This document shows, piece after piece, positions 9,805 through 21,435 of a DNA stretch of 64,000 bases. The translations under genes were made by a program, and so were the position numbers. The notes under the pieces were generated by a model, which was not told the origin of the DNA, did not search any database, and saw only the letters and a list, made by a program, of their open reading frames with translations. The DNA comes from Nicotiana tabacum (lineage: Eukaryota; Streptophyta; Magnoliopsida; Solanales; Solanaceae). Location: the NCBI RefSeq assembly GCF_000715075.1, contig NC_134082.1, forward strand, positions 59,111,466-59,175,465, read 5' to 3'. Positions within the stretch are counted from its first letter, which is position 1. Each line of letters starts with the position of its first letter.

Positions 9805-12254
9805 ATGGCTAAAACATCTAAAATTGTTCCTCAGAAAGAAAAAGCCTCCTCATTACCATGGTCGGCCGGTGGTAGAACGACGGTGGCACCTAGTATCAAG
9901 GAGTGCATTCCTGGGCCATGTGACCTATCTTCTGATTTCAAAATTGATAAGCCTGCATCAGTTCCAGGCTGATAGAGCCCATGCCCCGATACATCTGCTC
10001 GATAACTGAAGACGATCTCGAGCAGGTGAAAAAGAAATGTAATTAGGAGGATAAGAAGGTGGTGATTCCTTCCCCCGAGGAGGACATCACCACCCATGTG
10101 GAAGGATACTTAAGCGTGTATACTTATCCTTTCACACTAGGTTCCGTAGACCTAGTTATTCTCGATTTCTATCACTAATATCGAGTGACACTTGGCCAGA
10201 TCTACCCTCTTTTCTGGTGCATTATCAATTTGCTCAGGTATTGTTTTATCAAGGTTGAGGGGATGTCTTCTAGCATCGATCCTCGAAGGCGTTGTTCTCT
10301 AGCATCGATGAGGACAAGGACCGAGGATGGATGGACCGGTTCGTCTGAATCAAGACCTCCGACCTAATTCCTGCCGAAAGGATGCCATTCCCCGAGGAAT
10401 GGAACATGAAACGTAAGTACAAGCCTATCGGTGATGCTCACTACTCTGCTTTCTTTATTCTTCTTCGATCTAATTTCTTTTTGATGGTGCAGCTTCCCCT
10501 TGGTTTCCTGGTACGATTCTGGAACTCACAGGTTGGGTTCGATAACTGGCCTCCACTTCTTCACATACTGAACACTATTGGCTTAATTTGGCTAAGGGTC
10601 GGTGGAAGCTAAAAACCATGGTGAGTTCCTTTGTTCATATGCTGACGTTTCTCTGTAAAATACTTACTTTCCCCCTACGAAGGCCTCAGAGACACTGTTG
10701 TTATGAGGCCGCCTCCGCCCGATGAAGAGGAAATCCCGAAGCCAACCAAAGAGAAGAAAAGGAAAGGGGCTTCACCACCAAGTTCCCCGAAGCCCAGGAA
10801 AAATAAGGCTCGAAAGCCTAGGGCCGATCCTGTATCCCTATCTGCTGACGTGGTCCAACAACTTCGGGATGACAAGGAATAAGGAGAGAATGCCGACTGC
10901 TTGCTGGTAGCTCAGAAGAGGGGAAGCACTGAAGCTTCAAAAGCTGTTGAACCGGCGGTGGCTGATGCGGTTCAATCTCGAACCGAAGAAATCTCGGAGG
11001 GGAGCTCGAGCAGAATCCCTGAGCCATCGAGTGATAAAAACGCACCTCGTCGTGAAGGACATTTGGCAGTTGAGCCCGAAGGGCATAATTTCGAGGTCCT
11101 CCTAAGAGAAGAGAATGTCCCAAGTGAATCACTTGGGATAATTAACATAGATGAATCGCTGCCCGTCCCTGTGTTCTCTGAAGGGCAGTTCGGAGATGTC
11201 CGGGCCATAAAGACTCCCAACGTGGGGATGACCCACGAAGGGAATGATATTTTTCGGGAATGCTTTGTGGGGGTCGAATATGGTCCCGACCCAGATGCTT
11301 CGTTTATTTTTGACGAGGCTCAGCCGCTTCTTAAACAAGTAAGTTTCTGCCTCCATAATTATGTTCGTATTTTATTCTCGTTTTTGTAAGTCTAACTTCT
11401 TTTCTTTGTGTGAAGGCCGTGACGCTCCATCGACAAGCGTTTTTCAAATCTCGAGCCGAGCTTGCCCGATGCGAGGCCGAAATCAAGAAGCTCGTGGAAG
11501 AGAGGGACGGCCTCAAACTCCTCTACGTTCAAACAGAGGGAGATCAGGGACCTTTGAGCCGACTTGATGAAGGCTCATCGAGAACAGACTAAGCTCATTG
11601 AGCATGTAATGTAACTTTTTGGGAGTTTGTTATGTGTTTATTTGATTTAGCGACTAACACTTCGACTTTGCAGGTCTATCAGAAGGGCGAGCTAGTGGAG
11701 CAGCTTCAAGAGGAGGTCAAGGCGAAAGAGGTCGAGACCCTGGGGTGGAAGCAAAATATGGATCGTCTTGCCTCATAGAAAGACATGCTTCGGGCCCAGC
11801 TGGCTTCGGTCGAATGCCAACTTCAAAATGTGAAGGGAAAAGCTTGGTCCGGAGCCGGAAGATTGAGGAGCTCGAAGCTAAGTAAGCTGCCGAACTTGCA
11901 AATGCTAAATCTGAGGCGAAGGCGTTTGTGGCCTCTTATCGAGCTGACGCCGAGGATGCCAACATTCGGGCACAGGAGATATCTATTGCTACTAAAGTCA
12001 AATTGTCATGCACTGTCAACCATGCCAGGCGACAATCCCAGAGAGCGACTCTCGAGAAGGTGCACGTTCATGGCTTTTACCTCTCAGCTGATATCGAAAA
12101 GGCAAAAACTTTGGAGGACGAGGTTGCCGCTTTACTCTCCGATGATGAAGACTCTGCTAGTGGTTCCGAGAGCGAAGGAGATGAGGATGAAGCCCTCGAG
12201 GAGGAGGTTCTCGAAGATATGGCTCCCAAAGATGCAGCTCCCAAAGTAGACTAG
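9805..12254 (+). pseudogene. Antisense ORF (aORF) of the Tat element, multi-exon, decayed
   Basis: The plus-strand gene inside the minus-strand element starts at ATG 9805 (an in-frame upstream ATG at 9754 is possible) and ends at TAG 12254. Recognisable blocks are SIKECIPGPC near residue 33, then a segment with THVEGYLSVYTYPFTLGS, MPFPEEWNMK before intron 1, a Lys/Pro-rich stretch after 10700, an acidic segment ending FIFDEAQPLLKQ, and a coiled-coil-like, Glu/Lys-rich C-terminus with an acidic tail. Four GT-AG introns fit the protein pattern. It is broken by a frameshift near 9970, in-frame stops near 10051 (TAG) and 10174 (TAA), an internal loss near 10265, a 1-base loss before intron 2 and stops near 10880 and 11776. 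Tat elements are known to carry aORFs; their function is unknown and the resemblance to plant transposon-associated proteins is only general. Confidence 0.7.
10413..11673 (+). other. Four predicted introns of the antisense ORF
   Basis: Intron 1: 10413-10492 (GTAAGT...GATGGTGCAG). Intron 2: 10621-10682 (GTGAGT...CTACGAAG). Intron 3: 11339-11415 (GTAAGT...GTGTGAAG). Intron 4: 11606-11673 (GTAATG...CTTTGCAG). All are 62-80 bases with T-rich 3' ends. Joining across introns 1, 3 and 4 keeps the reading frame and produces plausible residues at the junctions. At intron 2 a single-base loss just upstream disturbs the frame. No transcript data are available, so these are predictions. Confidence 0.6.
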
Positions 12255-13689
12255 GCCCTTAGGATTATTTTTTTTGTGTAAGGCTCCTTGTGGGCATTGT
12301 AAATACTTTTTCATGTATATAAATAGTTCCTTTTCTTTCTGCTCCATCTCTGATTCGTTGTGAAGTCTGCTTCGTTTTTGTTTAGTGAAATTTTTTGATG
12401 TTATAACTTCAATAATCGAGTGAGCACTAGCTTGGACTCAGAGTAAAACAAACCCTTAGGTTTTTTTAGTAATCCATGGGCAATCTTATAATAGAATACC
12501 TCTTAAAAAAATTTGATGAATCCTCGAGCTATGCTTAAGTCGATTTTATGCCAGCTCGGGATGGTGGTCCGAGTTGAGTGAGAATAAGGTCTCGAACTCT
12601 AAATGTTTTGGCCCTTAAGCTCTTTTAGATTGGGCAGATATGGCCTTTAAGAGATGGCTATTATTTCCTCTTTTCGGCTTAAAGACTTGGTAAAAATTTC
12701 TTTATGCCTTGGCATGCATTTTTTACCCATTGGGTTTTCTAAGCGTTTTGTGTCGATCGGAACCCTTTTTTTTTGTGCCTTAGCACAAGTTTGTATTTGA
12801 ATAATTCGATGCCTCTTAAGGTTTTTCGAGGGTTGATGTTATCGAAGCCCTTTTATTATTTTGCCGAAGGTAGCCTTTGTTAACCGATTTTCATAGAATT
12901 CGAAGGCATGTTTTTATTGCGGGATTCGAACATATCCGAGTCGCATTATTTTGGTCGTAGCCTTTATTTCAGCCGTAGCCTTTAGTATGGCCGTATCCTT
13001 CAGGTATGCCTCTTGGACTTGTTTCCCGATAACATTTCAAACTTGCTCGAAATGTTAGTCCCCAAGTATGATGGCCTTGGCCTTTATGTCGAGGGGTGCC
13101 TCTTTGAGGTCTTATGAATCCGAGTTTAGATAACTCGAATGTGTTGACTGTTGATGATATTCCCCGAGTATTCGAGGTGTATTTGCGTTTTGGTCCTTGA
13201 GCCATTTCTCACATAATCACGAGTATGGAGCTTGTATAGTAGCAAATTTCTTTGAGACACAAAGTGTTTGATATAGAAAGAATGCTTTTTTTGAATAATT
13301 CATACATGCGTACATGTTTTGCCATCGGGACTCGACTATTCTATATGGACATGGTTCATCCGGCCGTTTGGCCCATTACAAAGTTTTCCTATTAAGACCC
13401 TCTTTGGCGTGAAGTATTTTTCTCGAAAATATAACCTCTGAGGGTGATGCCCCCAGTATTCGAGGTTGATTGAAAAAAAAGCCTTGGATATTTTTGAATT
13501 CTCCTTAGGTAGCACATAGTTATTGCCTTGTTAAAAACCTTGTCGGAGAAAACCATTTGGGTAAAACCCGATCTAAGGGAAAAAGAGTGCAACGCGTGCT
13601 TTAAAACCTAAGGGTATTCGTGTAGAAGGGTTCTCTCGACATCTTCAATCGAACACCTACAATAAGTTAGTATCAAATATAAATGGAAA
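12255..13689. other. Non-coding spacer of the Tat element
   Basis: This stretch lies between the end of the plus-strand aORF and the 3' end of the minus-strand integrase. It has no domain-bearing ORF on either strand. It contains several T-rich stretches and repeated CGAGG/CTCGAA motifs typical of the rest of the element. The two genes converge here, so it probably holds both sets of 3' ends. Confidence 0.5.
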
Positions 13690-15635
13690 AAGGGAGAAGG
13701 TCATACCTCAGCAATAATATTGTTTGAGTAGTAATACATTCCAATTGTTTGGAAATTGTTCGCCTTCCATCATGCCGATTTTGTAAGATCCTTTTCCGAT
13801 GATTCCTATGACTCGTTATGGTCCTTCCCAATTTGGGCCTAGTTTCCCTTCATTCGGGTCTTGAGTATTGAGGGTGACTTTCCTTAGAATTAAGTCCCTG
13901 ATTCCGAAGTGTCGAAGGTTGGTTCTTCTATTATAATTCTCGATTCTTTGCTTTTGTGCAGCCATCCGAACAAGTGCAGTTTCTTGTTTTTCATCTAATA
14001 GCTTGAGGCTAGTATTCATAGCCGCGTGATTTGATTCCTCCAATGCATGTCAAAATCTAGCGCTGAGTTCCTCGACTGGAATTAAGGGCTCAGAGCCATA
14101 CTAAAGAGAATGGGGTTGCCCCCGTGCTGGACTTCGATGTCGTTCGATATGCCCAAAGAACCTCGTGTAGAACTTCTCTCCATTTCCCTTTAGCGTCATT
14201 CAACCTTTTCTTTAATTTTTAAATGATAGTCTTGTATGTCGATTCGGCATGTCCGTTTCCGCTCGGGTGATACGGCGTTGATAAGATCCTTTTTATTTTT
14301 TGTGTGCTTCGAGGAACTCTGTTACCTTGTTACCGATGAATTGCTTCCTGTTGTCGCATACGATTTCGGCAGGTATCCTGAATCGACACACGATGTGGTC
14401 CCAAATGAAGTCTATAACTTCTTTTTCTCTGACCTTCTCGCAGACATGTGCTTCCACCCATTTAGAAAAGTAGTCAGTCATAAACAAAATGAATTTAGCT
14501 TTACCTGAGTTCGTTGGTAGAGGGCCGACGATGTCCATTCCCCATTTCATGAAAGGCCATGGGGACAGGACTGAATGAAGTTGCTCTTCGGGCTGTGAAT
14601 CATTGGTGCAAACTTTTGACATTTAACACATTTTCTAACAAACGCCTTAGTGTCTTTTTTCATGCTATCCCAGTAATACCCTGCTCTAACAATTGTGCGA
14701 ATTAAAGACTCGGCGCCGGAGTGGTTTCCCCAAGTGCCTTCGTGGATCTCTCGTAAAACACAAGTTATGTCCCCCGGCCCTAAACATACCGCCAATGGTC
14801 CATTGAACGTCCTTCTATATAATATTCCATCTTCATCCAATGTGAACCGAGCGGCCTTGGTTCGTATAGCCCTTGACTCTTTATGGTCCGATGTGAGCTT
14901 TCCATTTTTTAAATATTCAATATACTTATTCCTCCAATCCCAAGTCAAACTTGTAGAATTTATCTCGGCATGACCCTCCTCGGCCACAAATCTCGATAAC
15001 CAGATGACAGTCCCCGGGATAATATCATCTTCCTCGACTGATGACCCCAAGTTTGCAAGTATATCGGCCTCACTGTTTTGTTCTCGAGGTATGTGGTCTA
15101 GAGCCCACTCCTTGAAGCGGTGCAAGGTTACCTGTAGCTTGTCCAAATACCTTTCCATCCCATCCTTCCGAACTTCGAAGCTTTTGTTTACTTGGTTCAC
15201 CACCAATAAAGAATCGCACTTGGCTTCAACAACTTTTTCCCCCAAACTTTTAACTAGCTCGAGACCAGCAATCATGGCCTCATACTCGGCCTCATTGTTA
15301 GTCAACCTAGAAGTTTTGATAGATTGTCTAATAGTGTTACCTGTGGGTGGCTTCAAAACAATGCCAAGCCCGGACTCTTTCACATTCGAGGCACCGTCCG
15401 TGAAGAGGGTCCATACCCCTGATGAGGTAACCGATTTTAATAGAAATTCCTTTTCTACTTTGGGTATGAGGGTTGGCGTAAAATCGGCCACGAAATCTAC
15501 TAAAATTTGAGACTTGATGGTCGTTCGGGGTTGATATTCAATATCGTACCCGCCAAGTTCGATAGCCCATTTGGCCAATCGGCTCGATAATTCGGGCTTG
15601 TGAAAAACATTTCGGAGAGGATAAGTAGTTATCAC
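13690..15635 (-). pseudogene. Tat element: second RNase H and integrase
   Basis: The longest frame (15635-14547) first shows an archaeal-type RNase H with FTDGASN, NEAEYEAMIAGL and a later Asp. It then shows the integrase zinc-binding HHCC region with HEGTWGNHSGAE and CVKCQKFAP. The integrase core follows in another frame (14622-14293) with MDIVGPLP and CDNRKQFIG, then the third acidic region and the C-terminal part down to about 13690, again frame-shifted and with stops. Integrase normally inserts the cDNA; this copy is inactive. Order and content fit the Tat lineage. Confidence 0.85.
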
Positions 15636-15639
15636 ACAT

Positions 15640-17000
15640 ATGGGATGACACTGGAAATATGGCTTTAACTTTCTAGATGCGCTTAATTAGGCAAGCATCA
15701 ATTTCTCTAACTGTGGATACCTAGTTTCAACATCTCCTAAGGTCCGACTTACGTAATAAATAGGAAACTACGTACGTTGCTCTTCTTGAACTAGTACACC
15801 ACTTACCGCTATTTCGGACACTGCTAAGTATAAGAACAACTTCTCTTCTGCCTTCGGAGTGTGGAGCAAAGGTGGGCTCGATAAGTATCGCTTCAATTCC
15901 TCTAATGCTTGTTGACATTCTAGGGTCCATGCGAAATCATTTTTCTTTTTGAGTAAAGAAAAGTACCTCTGACTTCGATCTGATGACCTCGAAATGAATC
16001 GGCCCAAGGCAGCTATCTGTCCAGTTAGACTTTGTAGGGCTTTCACACTGTCTACGAAGGTGATATCCTCGATGGCATTAAACTTATCGGGGTTGATTTC
16101 GATTCCCCGATTTGATACCATGAAGCCGAGGATTTTCCCGGGCTGACCCCGAAAGCACATTTTTCGGGGTTAAGTTTCATGTTGTACTTCCTCAAGATTC
16201 TGAATGTTTCCTTCAAATGAGTCAAATGGTCCTCTGCGCGCAGGGACTTAACTAGCATGTCATTAATATAAACATCCATTGATTACCTATTTGTTCTTCG
16301 AACATCTTATTTACTAGGTGTTGGCATGTAGCTCCTGCATTTTTTAGCCCAAAGGGCATTACATTATAACAGTATGTTCCATACTTGGTGATAAACGAGG
16401 TCTTCTCCTGGTCTTTCGGGTTCATCTGAATTTGATTGTACCTGAAATAGGTGTCAAGAAAGGTAGGGATCTCGTGTCCAGCCATGGCATCGATCATGCG
16501 ATCGATGTTAGGCAGTAGAAAAGAGTCTTTAGGACATTCCTTGTTTAAATCCTTGTAATCCACGCACATCCTAAGTTTGTTCCCTTTTTTAAGGACTACA
16601 ACTACATTGGCTAACCATTCGGGGTATTTTACCTCCCGAATGGACCCTATTTTAAGAAGCTTAGTTACTTCATCCTTTATGAATGCATGCTTCACCTCGG
16701 ACTGGGGCCTTCTCTTTTGCTTCACCGATTTGAATTTGGGGTCGAGGCTTAGTTGGTGTGTTGTTATTTTTAGTGGGATCCCTGTCATGTCTCAATGGTA
16801 CCAAGCAAAAAAATCCATGTTATCGATAAGAAATTGAATGAGTTTTTTATTGAGTTCAGGGGTTAACCTAGTTCCCAGGTATACCTTTCACTCGGGCATG
16901 TACTCGATCAGTATAACCTGTTCCAACTCCTCGACCGTTGACTTGGTTAAATCTAACTCTTCGGGAACGATGAAAATTCGAGGAGTAAGGAAATCCTCTT
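15640..17000 (-). pseudogene. Tat element: reverse transcriptase and RNase H
   Basis: RT fingers and palm lie in 16788-16252 (LANVVVVLKKGNKLRMCVDY, MPFGLKNAGAT). The catalytic motif continues in a second frame (16279-16052), and RNase H plus connection follow in a third (16160-15768: GFMVSNRGIEINPDK, AALGRFISRSSD). The catalytic YVDD box reads YIND, so one catalytic Asp is Asn. Together with the frameshifts and stops this means no active enzyme. A decayed protease-RT linker occupies about 16790-17000. Confidence 0.85.
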
Positions 17001-17129
17001 CTTCTTTTTATTCTTCTTCGATTACCTGTTTCTCCTATTCGGTCGAGGTTGGGGATGGTGATTGCAATTTGGCCATCTGCTTATCTTTGGTGCTCGATTT
17101 TTCTGAGGTCGAAAGTGCTGATATCGGCG

Positions 17130-17519
17130 TCACCTTGTCGACGCAAACATTTCCTTTGCAGCGTGTTGCTTCCCCTGAATTGTTTTCACACCATCCATTG
17201 TCGGGAATTTCATCATTTGATAAAGGGTCGACGGTACTGCCCTCATATTATGGATCCATGGCCTCCCGAGTAGTGCATTATATCTTATGTCGCCTTCGAT
17301 AACATGGAATTTTGTATCTTGGATGGTCCCGATCACGTTTACTAGTAGGATTATCTCCCCCTTCGTTGTTTCACTTGCCATGTTGAAGCCATTTAGGACT
17401 CGAGATGCAAGCACAATTTGGTCCTGCAGGTTGAGCTGCTCTACGACTCTCGATCTGATTATATTTGCTGAGCTACCTAGATCCACTAGAACACGTTTAC
17501 CTTGAATTTTATTTAACAA
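17130..17519 (-). pseudogene. Tat element: aspartic protease (retropepsin) region
   Basis: A 129-residue frame with VLVDLGSSANIIRSRVVEQL near the N-terminus, where the active-site triad D-S/T-G reads D-L-G. LLGRPWIHNMRAVPSTL follows, the usual flap-distal block of Tat proteases. It should cleave the element's polyprotein. The altered triad (normally followed by GSS) and the separation from gag by a frame change suggest loss of function. Confidence 0.8.
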
Positions 17520-17529
17520 AATAGAAATT

Positions 17530-19297
17530 ACCAGAGTGTCCTTGTGCGGCGAGAAATGCCCTCTGCTTCTTCGTCATTGAACGATAGGATGCCTTCGGGC
17601 ACATAACCCTGAGTCCACTTTTCTCTGGTGATCGACACCTTGGTATGTTTGAATATAGGCCTTTGTGGAACATCGACCCCGCCAACGATCATATGAATTA
17701 CATGTTGCGGTTCTTCCTGCTCATTCTTTCTGTTGGCGTCACTTTCTCTTAAGTGATTCTTAGCTCGATCACCAAGGAACTCTCGAAGGTGGCCCTCGTT
17801 GAACAATCGAGCTACCTCCTCTCTCAGCTACCTGCAGTCTTTGGTCCTATGGCCATGCATGCCATGATATTTACACATCAAGTTTGGGTTTCTTTGAGAA
17901 TGATCGATTTGTATAGGTTTGGGCCACCTGGTGTCTTTGATCCTTTCGATAGCCGATACAATCCCCGATGCATCGACATTGAAATTATACTCCGATAACC
18001 GAGGTGCTTTCACGGGATCAGTATGTTTATCAAAACCATTCTTACTCATAAGTCCCCGAAAATTTTGCCCTCAATCATTTCTTCAATTGTTCCGAAGAGG
18101 ATTGCACCCCATTGTTTCTTCGATCTGCAATATATGGCTGATGTCGTTCTTTGTTCGATGTTGGTTCCCTGTCGATATCCCTTGGGGCTTTAACTGCCAA
18201 TCTATTTGGATTAACTGAACCCCCGGGGTCTCCCAGCTGGTCGTCCTCAACCCTGATCTTCGATTGATAACGATTATGCACATCTGCCCAAGTTATAGCT
18301 GGATACTCAATTAGATTTTGCTTAAATTGTCGTGACACAACCAAACTCTGCTCGTTCAACCCCTGGGTGAAATCTGAATGGCCCAATCATCTGTGACCGG
18401 TGGTAATTCCATTCGCTCCATTTGAAATCGATATACGAACTCCCTTAGCATTTCATCACCTCTCTGTCTTATCTTAAAAACGTCTGATTTCCTTGTTGCG
18501 ACCTTTATGGCCCCGGCATGCGCCTTCACGAAAGCGTCTGCTAACATAGCAAATGAGTCTATGGAATTCAGTGGCAAGTTGTGATATCAAATCATTGCTC
18601 CCATTTGACAAAGTTTCCCCAAATTTTTTCAACAAAACCGACTCGATCTCATCATTATTTAAGTCATTTCCTTTAATCCCGCATGTGTACGAAGTGATGT
18701 GTTCATTAAGATCGCTCGTCCCGTTGTACTTAGGTATATTCGGCATACAGAATTACTTAGGAATGGGCTTCGGGGCCGCACTCTGAGGAAATGGCTTTTG
18801 CACGAACTTCTTTGCATCCAAACCTTTTAAGATCGGGGGTGCCCCCGGTATTTTATCAACAGGGGAGTTGTATGTTTCCATTTTCTTGTCATTATCTTCG
18901 ATGTTTTTCTCTCACGACTCGATTCTTTTGGTGAGATTCTCGAGCATCTTTATAATTGCAGGATTAGTCCCCGATCCATTATCGTTTGACCTTTCTGGCA
19001 CCGGCTCAGTACGGCAAGTGATTTTTGGTTCGACCATACTCAGAGTTTTATATTGACTTTGAAGCTGAGAAATAGCAACCTGCCGAGCTTGTAGCATCTC
19101 GAATATTACTTGGATACTAACTTCCCCGTCTCCTACACCCTGTGTTCCTTGGCCAGCAGATCGACTAGTTCTACAATTGGCACTTCCCCGGGGTTAATCG
19201 GTGGTATACCGGCTCCTGGAACAACTACATTATTATTTTCCCCGTGAAATCCAAGACCATCATCGCCATGTATGTGTGCGTTTTGTGAGTTTGACAT
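17530..19297 (-). pseudogene. Tat element: gag
   Basis: The start is probably the ATG at 19297, close to the PBS. Its frame reads into an early stop. Conserved gag blocks appear in separate frames: MPNIPKYNGTSDLNEHITSY (18746 downward), AFVKAHAGAIKVATRKSDVF with LREFVYRFQMER (18577-18356), FTQGLN and HNRYQSKIRVEDDQL (18386-18075), and HTDPVKAPRLSEYNFN with CKYHGMHGHRTKDCR, a zinc-binding-like knuckle (18049-17828). At least three frameshifts and several stops separate them. It would encode the capsid-forming protein. Confidence 0.8.
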
Positions 19298-19393
19298 GTT
19301 TTAACCTGAGAACAAAAAATTCTTGACAAGAACAAGTGTAAAATAACGTCTGTTATCAGAATTAGTGCTGAAACAATCACTATTATCCTTAGC

Positions 19394-19411
19394 TCCACGG
19401 TGGGCCCAAAC
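19394..19411 (-). other. Primer-binding-site region of the Tat element
   Basis: Directly inside the 5' LTR edge the minus strand reads TTTGGGCCCACCGTGGAG. Its position, within two bases of the LTR end, is right for a tRNA primer site. I cannot name the tRNA with certainty. Confidence 0.55.
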
Positions 19412-20027
19412 TGTTTACCCTAAAATATGAGTAACAATTAAACTTGTATTGCGGTTTTACATGTATGTGATTTAATCCAATACTAATTGATAAACAAGGA
19501 ATCAAATATATAAATTAAAGAGTAAGATAAGCCAAACTAGTGTGTAAGCAAATCTTGACCTCGAGTTATGGCAACCTCGAGGTAGGTGAATAAGAACAAC
19601 AAAATAATAATAAGGCAACTCAGATGAACAGTAAGCAAGAAAGTGATGTATGTATATTCTCTTGTCAATGACTCATGCGTTACAAATGATTGGGATCCCC
19701 TTTATATAGTAGGAAAATCCTAAATAAGGTACACTTCTAATTGTAGTAGGGAATCTTATTAAACAGCTGTCTAATCGCCTAGTACAAATCCGTTTCGGAA
19801 TTTACTCTGTGACCTTAGGGCCACTGTAGGGATGTCGCCCTTTTGCTATGAAACCATAACAGTATTATCTCGAGGTTGGTCATACTTGGCCTCGGTGTTT
19901 ATCGAGCACTTCGATCTTCAAGTCTTGTACTCCGCCATCGGACTCGAGCCTGGTCTATTTCGAACTTGTTCTCAAAGCGACCCCTCGAGCCTACAGAATC
20001 GGGCATACCTGATTTTGACCGTATATA
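19412..20027 (-). mobile_element. 5' LTR of the Tat element
   Basis: A 616-bp copy of the 8902-9448 LTR. The outer end is decayed from CA to TA on the plus strand (GTATATA against GTATACA). It has an extra 70-bp block at 19794-19863 that is absent from the other LTR. Transition differences between the two LTRs are scattered throughout. Confidence 0.85.
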
Positions 20028-20315
20028 AATATTATAAAGAAAAATTATGATACGAGATAAAATTATTATATAAAAAGGGTGGGATAAATGATAAATAAAA
20101 TTATTTAATATTAATGAAGGGTTAAATAAGAGAAAAAAAATAAGGTAACGACGCGACCACGCCAAATCAATCGTTACATAAAGTGGCACATTTTGTCATT
20201 ACGTAACGACAGATTTAACGATACGATACAAAACAATTTAAGTAACAATCAAAACAAACATCGTATTTAAAGTAACAATACGATACAATACAATAGGTAA
20301 TAACCATCCAAACAA
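20028..20315. mobile_element. MITE, right part
   Basis: It contains CGATACGATACAAAACAATT and CGATACAATACAATAGG near its end, the inverse of the left part at 8755-8901. It starts with AATATT, as the left part ends. The border near 20315 is approximate, after CCATCCAAACAA. The next ~320 bases up to 20636 are non-coding with no recognised feature. Confidence 0.5.
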
Positions 20316-20636
20316 GTTGTAAGTGAAGTGATATGCCAAATCAAATTCAAAGCCAATAATATAAAGTTATATGCAGTGGCAGAGGCAAGATATTTGCGAA
20401 GGGGATTCAAAAATTTTAAAAACCAAATAAACAAATAAGCCAACCCAAAAAAGAAAAATAAAACAGTAATAGGTTTCATTAATAGATAGAGAAGTTTTCA
20501 ACGCAAAGATTGTGTTAAGATAAGCCGATCGTAGTTACAAGACCTTCAAAAGAGAAAACAAAAAACAATTGTGTTAGTTATAAGGACCTAATAAGATTAA
20601 CAAAAAACACAACTACATATATTATTACAATTATAC

Positions 20637-21420
20637 TCTACGAGGTTTCATATCTTGTAATATTTTAATAATAACATAATTAAAAATAGTATCAAACACA
20701 TTTTTTTCTACATAATGCACCAAACATCCGCTAAAGAATTCATTATTCATTCGACTTCGTAAGTCATTCTTGATAAACTTCATTGCCGAAAAAGCTCTTT
20801 CAAAGGATGTAGTAGCAACTAGCAGAAGCAAAGCAAGTTTCACTAAGCGAAATACAAGAGGATAATTTTAATGCTTTTTTGTCTGAACTAATCTTTTTGA
20901 AAGATCACATAGCCCATGGAGGTTGGAGTATCTTTTATCAACATCACGATCATCAATAATGTAACTTGCAAGCTGATTTTCAAGAGCACCCATACTAAAT
21001 TCATCGAAGTCATCAGGATATAATTCAGTTATTCTCATTATTTCCTGATGTCAAAACTTGAAAATGAGTTAATTGGATTCAAACAAGCAATTCTATGAAT
21101 CAAAATTGTCGTCACTTCGTCAAAATATTCATTAAGTTCTTGAATTTACCAATAAAATATTTTGCAAAATACTTCAACCCGATAATGATGTGAGACTGTA
21201 CAATCAACATGTTTACATTGTGATCTTAAAGAGCTAACATATGGATCATCAAAGTGAGGTACCAAAACGATATATTTGATACAAAATGCAGATACCTTAT
21301 CAATAAGAGAATCACATTCCTCTTCTCTTAATGTTTGCAATCTTTTCTTTGGTACTTCAATAAATAGCATGGCATTTACAACATCTTGCTCTTTTTTCTA
21401 TAAGCATTTATTAAGCTCAT
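20637..21420 (-). pseudogene. hAT-type (TTF zinc-finger) transposase, C-terminal fragment
   Basis: The lowest-coordinate frame carries the hAT dimerisation block LLLVATTSFERAFSAMKF followed by KNDLRSRMNNEFFSGCLV. Upstream on the same strand are pieces typical of the same family: HHYRVEVFCKIFYW, QELNEYFDEV, INSFSSFD, ELYPDDFDEF and ENQLASYIIDDRD. They fall in different frames, with a TAA after FYW and at least one frameshift. The N-terminal zinc finger and catalytic region are missing. Related domesticated genes exist in plants, but this copy is clearly broken. Confidence 0.75.
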
Positions 21421-21435
21421 TTGTGATACCCTATA

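Larger units (their letters stand above)
8902..20027 (-). mobile_element. Tat-lineage Ty3/gypsy retrotransposon with antisense ORF
   Basis: An 11.1-kb element in minus orientation. LTRs lie at 19412-20027 (5') and 8902-9448 (3'). The order from right to left is PBS, gag, protease, RT, RNase H, a second RNase H, integrase, spacer, then a plus-strand ORF next to the 3' LTR. A second, archaeal-type RNase H and an antisense ORF between integrase and the 3' LTR are known features of Tat elements such as Grande and Retand. All minus-strand genes are broken. AATATT flanks both ends. The insertion split a MITE. Confidence 0.85.

Noticed and set aside
14236..17505. Plus-strand ORFs opposite pol (for example 15004-15510 and 16838-17302)
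   Set aside because: Antisense shadows of the conserved minus-strand RT, RNase H and integrase frames.
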